From the NCBI GenBank assembly GCA_014874185.1, contig JACWAF010000038.1, positions 36,615 through 100,614 on the forward strand: a stretch of DNA of 64,000 bases, given 5' to 3'. Shown here in pieces: positions 59,169 through 64,000 of this stretch (positions are counted from its first letter, which is position 1; the number at the start of each line of letters is the position of its first letter). The DNA comes from Nitrospirota bacterium. GTDB taxonomy: Bacteria > Nitrospirota > Thermodesulfovibrionia > Thermodesulfovibrionales > JdFR-88. A model generated the notes under the pieces. The model ran no database searches, had not been told where the DNA came from, and was given only the letters and a program-made list of their open reading frames with translations. The position numbers and the translations under genes are program-made.

Positions 59169-59924
59169 ATGCAAATATACCGGACTGCAATGAGATATAA
59201 AGACGCATTTTTCACTGCCCTGTTCCTGCTGCTTGTGCCCACGGTCCTCCTGGCCGGCCCTCTGAATATTCACATCCAGAACGCGGCCCAGGACAGGGCA
59301 TTTTCCGAGATGAACCACCATATTGCCGGCGTGATGCTTATCCTGATAGGGATATTCGCCATACTGGGGGAAAGCGGGTTTAACATATTCAAGAAAACCT
59401 GGCCCGTCCTTTTCCTGCTGGGCGGGGTCTATCTGCTCATGATGAGCGACCCGGACGTCTGGCCCATGGGCAACGAGGGCTGGATAAGCATATTCCGCGA
59501 CAACCCCGAGGCCGCACAGCACAAGATATACGCCCTGCTTCTTATAGCGCTGGGGATACTGGAGCTGCAGAGGGCGCGCGGCAGACTGCCGCGCTATCTG
59601 GCCCTTTGGGGCTTTCCGGCATTCGCCGTCTTCGGGGCCGTCCTCCTCTTCTTCCACAAGCACATGACCGGAGACATAAACATCGGCATGGGGCAGGAAA
59701 TGCAGAACATGCCCGGCATGGATGACATGCTGTTGGGACACGACATGGCCGCAACCATGGAGAAGATAAAGAGCGAGCATCTCTGCTACTCGGTGGTGGG
59801 CTCGGTTGTTGCGTTCTTCAAATTCGCCTCGGATGGCGATTACATCCGCAGGAAGTTCATCAAGTTCATCTGGCCCGCCCTCATCTGCTTCCTTGGCGTG
59901 CTGCTGGTCATCTACACCGAATAG
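59169..59924 (+). CDS. Polytopic membrane protein with Met/His-rich loop
   Basis: 251 residues, with a signal-type N-terminus and about five further TM helices. The loop near residues 160-205 is rich in metal-type ligands: HKHMTGD, MGQEMQNMPGMDD and LGHDMAATMEK. Such Met/His patterns occur in copper-handling proteins, so copper transport or sensing is a reasonable guess, not a family assignment. No Shine-Dalgarno is seen before the ATG. Just downstream is the fluoride riboswitch unit. Confidence 0.65.
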   Translation: MQIYRTAMRYKDAFFTALFLLLVPTVLLAGPLNIHIQNAAQDRAFSEMNHHIAGVMLILIGIFAILGESGFNIFKKTWPVLFLLGGVYLLMMSDPDVWPMGNEGWISIFRDNPEAAQHKIYALLLIALGILELQRARGRLPRYLALWGFPAFAVFGAVLLFFHKHMTGDINIGMGQEMQNMPGMDDMLLGHDMAATMEKIKSEHLCYSVVGSVVAFFKFASDGDYIRRKFIKFIWPALICFLGVLLVIYTE

Positions 59925-59928
59925 AATC

Positions 59929-59958
59929 TTGACCTTCATAGCGCCTTTTTGATATCTT
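59929..59958 (+). promoter_or_regulatory. Promoter of the fluoride riboswitch transcript
   Basis: TTGACC (59929-59934), 18-base spacer, TATCTT (59953-59958), eight bases before the aptamer. Confidence 0.5.
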
Positions 59959-59965
59959 AAGATTC

Positions 59966-60050
59966 ACGCGATGGGGTCCGCTATAAACCGCCCCGAATTC
60001 CGGGGATGATGACTCCTGCTCTCAATCAAAGGTTTGAAGGGAGTAGGACT
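59966..60050 (+). promoter_or_regulatory. Fluoride riboswitch (crcB motif)
   Basis: The aptamer reads CGCGATGGGGTCCGC, then TATAAACCGCCCC, a short stem (CCCCG/CGGGG), and GATGATGACTCCTGC, matching the crcB RNA consensus (GATGG..TTCGCC.TAAAC..., TGATGACTCCT). After it, TCCTGCTCTC (60013-60022) can pair with GGGAGTAGGA (60039-60048) to form a hairpin that contains a Shine-Dalgarno-like element just before the ATG at 60051. Fluoride binding should favour the aptamer fold and expression. Confidence 0.88.
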
Positions 60051-60134
60051 ATGCCCCGGATAAAGCGGCACGAAAAAGAGCGGCCCGCTTCCATTGCCCG
60101 CGAAAGCCAATCCCCTGAAGGACAACCCGCATGA
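60051..60134 (+). CDS. Candidate 27-residue leader peptide upstream of crcB
   Basis: ATG directly behind the riboswitch hairpin (GGGAGTAGGACT then ATG). It encodes 27 residues starting MPRIKRHEKERPAS and its TGA overlaps the crcB ATG (ATGA). The peptide is basic and unlike known proteins. Its position suggests that the riboswitch controls its translation and that crcB is translated by coupling. It could be chance. Confidence 0.4.
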   Translation: MPRIKRHEKERPASIARESQSPEGQPA

Positions 60135-60502
60135 GATTTCTTATAATAGGCGCAGGGGGGTTTATAGGTGCGATCGCCAGGTATGTGATAGGGCTCTGGA
60201 TAGGCCAGAAGTGGGGCAGGATATTCCCGCTGGGCACGTTCGTAATCAACGTGAGCGGGAGTTTCCTTATCGGCCTCCTGATGACCATACTCACGGAGCG
60301 GATAATAGCCGATGCAAACTGGCGGCTCTTCCTGGTGGTGGGATTTCTGGGGGCGTACACGACGTTCTCAAGTTTCGAGTACGAGACCGGCGGGTTGTTT
60401 AGAGATGGCGAGTGGCTCCTGGCCTCGCTTAACGTAATTTTGAGCGTGCTGGCGGGCTTCGCGGCCCTGAGGCTTGGCGAATTAATAGCTAAAACAGGAT
60501 AG
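60131..60502 (+). CDS. crcB: Fluoride channel CrcB/Fluc
   Basis: 123 residues, four TM helices, dual-topology dimer family. Family motifs: GGFIGAIARYVIG at the start, GTFVINVSGSFLIG near residue 35 with the conserved Asn, and GFLGAYTTFSSFEYE with the phenylalanine box. It exports fluoride from the cytoplasm. The upstream fluoride riboswitch supports this role. GAAGGA lies nine bases before the ATG. Followed after eight bases by a DUF190 gene. Confidence 0.95.
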   Translation: MRFLIIGAGGFIGAIARYVIGLWIGQKWGRIFPLGTFVINVSGSFLIGLLMTILTERIIADANWRLFLVVGFLGAYTTFSSFEYETGGLFRDGEWLLASLNVILSVLAGFAALRLGELIAKTG

Positions 60503-60510
60503 GAGGGCGC

Positions 60511-61233
60511 ATGCTTCAAAAAGGCCCGGCAAAGAAGCTTACCGTCTACGTGGACGAGACGGACAAATTCGGGGACAAGCCCGTCTACGAGGTGCTTGTT
60601 GACATCTTCCATAAGAAAAAAATAGCGGGTGTGAGCGTCTTCCGCGGCATCGCCGGCTACGGGGCGAAGGGGAAGGTGCACACATCGAAGATGGTCCTGC
60701 TGTCCTCGGACCTGCCCCTCAAAATAGAGGCCGTCGACACGGAAGAGAACATAAACCGCGTCCTGCCGGATGTCTATCAGGTGGTGGAGAAGGGGCTGGT
60801 GGAGGTGGCGGACACCAGCGTGCTGAAGTCCGGCAGAGCGCGCGAGGAAGAAAAACCGGAGGTGGAGAGGATGAAGCTGGAGGGCAAGGCCAAGATGCTC
60901 CGGATAATCATAAGCGAGGACGACCAGTGGGAGGGCGAGCCCCTCTACGAAGTGCTGGTGAAAAGGTTCATCATGGCGGATGTCGCCGGGGCAACAGTTT
61001 ACAAGGCCATAGCGGGCTATGGCCCGCACAAGAGATATCACAAGAAGAAAACCCTTGCCACCCATGGAGAACTGCCCATACTGATAACCGTGATGGACAG
61101 GGAAGAGAACATTAACAAGGTCCTGCCCATCCTGGATGACATGGTGCAGGAGGGGATTGTCGTGCTTTCGGACGTGAACGTGATCAAGTACACCCACCGC
61201 GACGCCGGGGCGGCAGGCGTTGAAGGGTTATAA
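60511..61233 (+). CDS. Tandem DUF190 protein
   Basis: 240 residues comprising two DUF190 domains (KKLTVYVDETDKFGDKPVYE ... GIAGYGAKG; KMLRIIISEDDQWEGEPLYE ... AIAGYGPHK). DUF190 has a PII-like fold and often accompanies crcB, suggesting a role in fluoride response or channel regulation, not proven. The duplication is in one chain, whereas many relatives have a single domain. Shares the operon with crcB. Confidence 0.88.
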   Translation: MLQKGPAKKLTVYVDETDKFGDKPVYEVLVDIFHKKKIAGVSVFRGIAGYGAKGKVHTSKMVLLSSDLPLKIEAVDTEENINRVLPDVYQVVEKGLVEVADTSVLKSGRAREEEKPEVERMKLEGKAKMLRIIISEDDQWEGEPLYEVLVKRFIMADVAGATVYKAIAGYGPHKRYHKKKTLATHGELPILITVMDREENINKVLPILDDMVQEGIVVLSDVNVIKYTHRDAGAAGVEGL

Positions 61234-61310
61234 TCCGGGCCTGCCGGACTGAAAACCGGTTTCTTCAGGCGGGCTCAGGCATACGAGCCTGAACCCGTCC
61301 ATATGCCTGA

Positions 61311-61733
61311 TTACTTTACGATAGTAACGGTGCAGTGCGCGTAGGAGGCCACCCTCCTGGAGACCGAGCCCAGAAGCCAGCCCTCTATCATGGATTTCCC
61401 CTTGTGCCCAACCACCACCATATCGCAGAGGGTCTCTTTGGCGCGCTTGACGATCTGGTCGGCCGGGTGGCCCACCAGCACGTCCGTCTTTACGTACAGG
61501 TTTCTGGCCTTTGCTTTTTCCTCGAGGGCCTTCTGAAGCTCCTTATACTGGGCGATCGCGCCGGTTATGATGTCGTCTGTCTGGACCAGGTAGATGGACT
61601 CGGGCGGCTGGACGACCGATACCACGAATATCTGGGCGGCGGGCTTGCCCGCCTCCGCCATGTCCAGCGCAAAGTCGAACGCCTCATACGATTTGTCGGA
61701 GCCGTCAAACGCCACAAGTATCCTCTTGACCAT
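61311..61733 (-). CDS. Single-domain universal stress protein
   Basis: 140 residues from ATG 61733 (AGGAGGG seven bases upstream). MVKRILVAFDGSDKSYEAF at the start and GHKGKSMIEGWLLGSVSRRV near the end, the ATP-binding loop G-2x-G-9x-G-S. Cytosolic stress protein. Convergent with the DUF190 gene. Confidence 0.92.
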   Translation of the reverse strand: MVKRILVAFDGSDKSYEAFDFALDMAEAGKPAAQIFVVSVVQPPESIYLVQTDDIITGAIAQYKELQKALEEKAKARNLYVKTDVLVGHPADQIVKRAKETLCDMVVVGHKGKSMIEGWLLGSVSRRVASYAHCTVTIVK

Positions 61734-61952
61734 TAAAAATCCCTCCTGATTCCTGGAATAATACGCCGGCTGCCTGCGGTCCCGGCTTCTGCGCGGATTG
61801 AACAGGGCGGAGCGAAAAGATGGTGCCGCATGTACCAAAGCCGTTTCCCAAGGTGGCCTGTCCTCCCCGCCGGACCAGGAGCATTCCCCCCTGGAAACCA
61901 GGGGCATCCACCCTCCCGCGCTAAATTATCAGAATAGAGTAAACAAGTCAAT

Positions 61953-62708
61953 CTAAAAAAGCGGAACGCTGTATCCTATTGCCCTAATCAGGAAGAAAAA
62001 TATCATCCCGTCTGCCAGGACGTGCACGGCGAAAGAGAGCGATATAGACCCCGTGCGCCTTCTGATCCAGCCCAGGGCGATGCCGTAGGCGGTGGCCAGC
62101 GCCGCGCCGGTATAACCCGTTGGCACTCCGTGGACGTGCAGCATCCCAAAGCCGATGCCCTGCAGGATGATGCTTGCCCAACCCGGCCCGAAGAACTCGT
62201 CCAGGCCCTCCATCACGGCCCCGCGCCAGACGGCCTCCTCGCTGAAGGCGTTCAACAATGCGAAGACCGCACCGCAGAGGGCCACGCCCTCCCCCGGGCG
62301 TATGCGCTCCGCAAAGGGCAGGAGGTTGGCATTCGAGAAGCGCCACCATAGATAAAGGCCAAGCAGGGAGAGGACCGCGATCAGGGCGGAGCCTGCCAGG
62401 GCCGCGCGGTCCGGCCTGCCAGGGCGAAGCCAGCCCGTGATGCCCCTCCGCATGAACGGGATGATGAGGGCAATGGCGATGAATGCCAGCACAGGGGCGT
62501 ATCTGGAGACGGGCCAGTGCGCCCCCGCCGCGATGAATGCGGCATATATGAAGCCCAGGGCCGAGAGGTCCGCCCCCGCCGGACGCCCGAGTGCAATGGT
62601 GATCGCAAAGGTCAGCGCAAAGACCGCGGCCCAGTTTACAGGGTTGCCGCCAATATTCATGAACAGGGCGAAGAGGATTGCAGTAAGGAATGAAATCCAG
62701 GAGCGCAT
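61953..62708 (-). CDS. CPBP (CAAX-type) intramembrane metalloprotease
   Basis: 251 residues, about seven TM segments. Motif 1 EEAVWRG (E-E-x-x-x-R) within NAFSEEAVWRGAVMEGL; motif 2 around GFGMLHVHG; motif 3 near the C-terminus (LSFAVHVLADGMIFF). These give the glutamate/histidine metal site of CPBP/Abi proteases. Substrate unknown. The start at 62708 lacks a clear ribosome binding site. Confidence 0.88.
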   Translation of the reverse strand: MRSWISFLTAILFALFMNIGGNPVNWAAVFALTFAITIALGRPAGADLSALGFIYAAFIAAGAHWPVSRYAPVLAFIAIALIIPFMRRGITGWLRPGRPDRAALAGSALIAVLSLLGLYLWWRFSNANLLPFAERIRPGEGVALCGAVFALLNAFSEEAVWRGAVMEGLDEFFGPGWASIILQGIGFGMLHVHGVPTGYTGAALATAYGIALGWIRRRTGSISLSFAVHVLADGMIFFFLIRAIGYSVPLF

Positions 62709-62856
62709 GGTAATTAAAGGATAGTGGAGATTGGGGCTGGTGCAAGCTGTACTTGTGTCCTGCCGGATCTGGCACGTTGACACGTAGGACCCTGAGGAAT
62801 ACGATTTAAACAGGATATAAACAATGCTTTCCGGGAAACCCGAAGGAGAGAACGCC

Positions 62857-63258
62857 ATGAAAGACCTGAAGGCAAAAGACATCATGACAAGGCCGGTTGT
62901 TTCCGCCCGCAAGAACGCCTCGGCAAGGGACATCGCCATGCAGATTTTAGCGGGCCTCTACAGCGGAATGCCCGTCACCGACGACGAGGGGAAGGTGATA
63001 GGCGTGGTGACGGAGTTCGACCTGCTGGGGCAGGTCTGTGAGGGGAAAGAGCTGGAAAAACTCACGGCGACGGACGTAATGAGCAAAGACCCCGTAACCG
63101 TGGATGTGAACACCCCGCTGCAGAAACTGTTGAACACCATGATGGAGTACCAGATAGTACGCCTGCCGGTCACTGATGAGGGCCGCCTGGTGGGCATCAT
63201 CGCCCGGTGCGATATTCTGAAGGCGTATCTGGAGCCGGAGTTCGTGACGTATATGTAA
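62857..63258 (+). CDS. CBS-domain pair protein
   Basis: 133 residues from ATG 62857 (AAGGAGAG upstream). Two CBS domains: KAKDIMTRPVVSARKNASAR and TATDVMSKDPVTVDVNTPLQ, each with the following G-V/I-V/I-T/A-x-x-D element (GVVTEFDLL, GIIARCDIL). Binds adenosyl ligands as a regulatory module; partner unknown. Stand-alone gene. Confidence 0.92.
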   Translation: MKDLKAKDIMTRPVVSARKNASARDIAMQILAGLYSGMPVTDDEGKVIGVVTEFDLLGQVCEGKELEKLTATDVMSKDPVTVDVNTPLQKLLNTMMEYQIVRLPVTDEGRLVGIIARCDILKAYLEPEFVTYM

Positions 63259-63310
63259 GCTGGTCGAGGAGATTTTCGGACAATCCCATTTTCCATAAAA
63301 AATTTTTTTC

Positions 63311-63339
63311 TTGACAAAAAAAATTGCTTATAGTAAAAC
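63311..63339 (+). promoter_or_regulatory. Promoter of the c-di-GMP riboswitch RNA
   Basis: TTGACA (63311-63316), 17-base spacer, TAAAAC (63334-63339). Confidence 0.5.
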
Positions 63340-63371
63340 AGCAGCGTCAAGCGTTCTTTGAAAGCGGTATG

Positions 63372-63448
63372 TTTCCGAAAAGGTAAACCCAGAGCGATCT
63401 GGGGACACAAAGCCACGGGTCCCATGCCGGACAGCCGGGTTGCCGAAG
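63372..63448 (+). promoter_or_regulatory. Cyclic di-GMP-I (GEMM) riboswitch
   Basis: Core elements in order: AGGTAAACC, stem CCCAGA with GCGA (GNRA) tetraloop and TCTGGG, GGACACAAAGCCACGGG, and the 3' side ACAGCCGGGTTGCCGAAG. These fit the GEMM-I consensus (GCAAACC, GGGACGCAAAGCC, GTAGCCGGGTTACC). It binds c-di-GMP. A terminator lies 60 bases downstream, and no convincing ORF follows within the remaining ~450 bases of the window. Confidence 0.88.
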
Positions 63449-63510
63449 AAACTGCGCTGGTTCGTTTTTGCGAACGGGCACGGTTTTGTCTGTTCGCCAA
63501 GGGAAATAAC

Positions 63511-63545
63511 AGCCTGTTTCTGAAGCACGGAGACAGGCTTTTTTT
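63511..63545 (+). terminator. Rho-independent terminator after the c-di-GMP riboswitch
   Basis: AGCCTGTTTC (63511-63520), nine-base loop, GAGACAGGCT (63530-63539), then a run of T to 63545. Probably the expression platform or the end of a short riboswitch RNA. Confidence 0.8.
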
Positions 63546-63728
63546 ATTGCTCCCGGCACCCAGGCGCACCAGCTGTAGCGCAGGGTGAAGAAGAGCTTCC
63601 CGGAGCGCGCAAAGAAAACAAAAAACTCCCACTCCTGATTTGCGCGCTCCGCCCCCCCGAACAAAAATGCCGGTATCCGGGGCCAACCCCGGAATTCTGG
63701 CGGGTCGTCCTGCCCTGAAACGGAAAAG

Positions 63729-63748
63729 CCCGCAAGCGAATTCGCGGG
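63729..63748 (-). terminator. Possible minus-strand terminator
   Basis: CCCGC (63729-63733) pairs with GCGGG (63744-63748); on the minus strand a CTTTTCC follows. It may end a gene entering from beyond the right edge. Confidence 0.35.
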
Positions 63749-63897
63749 TTCAGGTTGCAAACCACTGCTGTCCAAAATAATCTAAAAAGACCCTTTTAAG
63801 AGAAATGACTTGTTGAAATAGCAGTCTTTTGGACAAGCCTTGCCTTCTCGCCCGGAATCAGGCCCCCGAATGCTGTCCGAAAGACGCCAGACCTTGT

Positions 63898-63992
63898 CAT
63901 TCCCGCCCCGTATCAGGTACGGGGTAGACTCCAGCGGGAATCCAGGTCCAAAAATGCCTTTAAAAAGCCAATAAACTGGATTCCCGCTTACT
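63898..63992. repeat. Intergenic inverted repeats at the right edge
   Basis: AGCGGGAATCCAG (63933-63945) and its perfect complement CTGGATTCCCGCT (63976-63988), plus CCCCGTA/TACGGGG (63906-63912, 63918-63924) and TCATTCCCGC (63898-63907). These GGATTCCCGC motifs are typical of dispersed non-coding repeats in many environmental genomes. The window ends just after it. Confidence 0.55.
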
Positions 63993-64000
63993 ACCTGCGG

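Noticed and set aside
61734..61907. Longer start for the Usp gene at 61.3 kb
   Set aside because: AGGAGGG precedes ATG 61733, and Usp domains start exactly there.
63358..63588. 76-codon frame across the c-di-GMP riboswitch
   Set aside because: It covers the aptamer and terminator; structure conservation explains the sequence better than coding.
1..64000. tRNA, rRNA, insertion sequences, prophage, replication origin
   Set aside because: Read for on both strands; no cloverleaf, transposase, integrase, phage gene or DnaA-box cluster was recognised. A covariance search would be needed for certainty on small RNAs.

Overview
The window is a bacterial chromosome segment of fairly high G+C, densely coded on both strands. 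An outer membrane is implied by a TolC-family channel, a type II secretion (T2SS) secretin, pseudopilins and periplasmic sensor domains. The mix of an HMP-type sigma-54 activator, UbiD, TMTC-like glycosyltransferase, CFI-box C-terminus, two-CW sensor modules, a TIGR02186/TauE pair and G+C-rich dispersed hairpin repeats suggests a Nitrospirota- or Desulfobacterota-like environmental lineage. I cannot fix the phylum from the sequence alone. No rRNA, tRNA, CRISPR array, IS element or prophage was recognised. The first ~440 bases are clearly more A+T-rich than the rest and may be acquired DNA.

Layout. 1-2.3 kb: two small unknown genes, then a mannose-1-phosphate guanylyltransferase. 2.4-6.4 kb: a tolC-emrA-emrB efflux operon. 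6.4-14.1 kb: stress and transport genes (two double-Usp proteins, TauE-type exporter with TIGR02186, TMTC-like protein with TPRs, antiporter). 14.2-18.9 kb: DUF1844, DksA-like factor, two peptide/nickel-type ABC permeases, UbiD decarboxylase, PilZ protein. 19.4-28.0 kb: a complete chemotaxis-like operon behind a textbook sigma-54 promoter (response regulator, CheY, CheA, CheW, MCP, HEAT protein, CheR, CheB). 28.2-35.3 kb: a very large multi-sensor histidine kinase with a c-type heme motif, RlmN, an XRE regulator, and a sigma-54 response regulator. 35.4-40.4 kb: LigD-type polymerase and ligase, two small envelope proteins, GAPDH, a site-2 protease with CBS domains. 40.5-53.7 kb: T2SS genes C-D-E-F and then G-H-I-J-K-L-M-N. 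53.7-59.1 kb: NrnA, RbfA, IF-2, L28, a DUF721/DciA-like protein, a LysM protein. 59.2-64 kb: a Met/His-rich membrane protein, a fluoride riboswitch with crcB and a tandem DUF190 protein, Usp, a CPBP protease, a CBS protein, and a c-di-GMP-I riboswitch.

The most unusual region is the T2SS. Its secretin ends in a segment resembling the N-terminal prodomain of subtilases. The second transcription unit opens with an S8 (subtilisin-like) protease that carries a similar prodomain, ends in a CFI-box/transmembrane C-terminus, and then reads in frame, with no stop codon, into the major pseudopilin GspG. This looks like a T2SS physically and genetically tied to one resident protease.

Other points: several strong sigma-70 promoters place the -10 box 6-9 bases before the start codon (leaderless mRNAs); two genes (emrB and the S8 protease) appear to have lost a canonical start codon; a fluoride riboswitch hairpin seems to hide the ribosome binding site of a 27-codon leader ORF that overlaps crcB; and a c-di-GMP riboswitch is followed by a terminator with no gene visible behind it.
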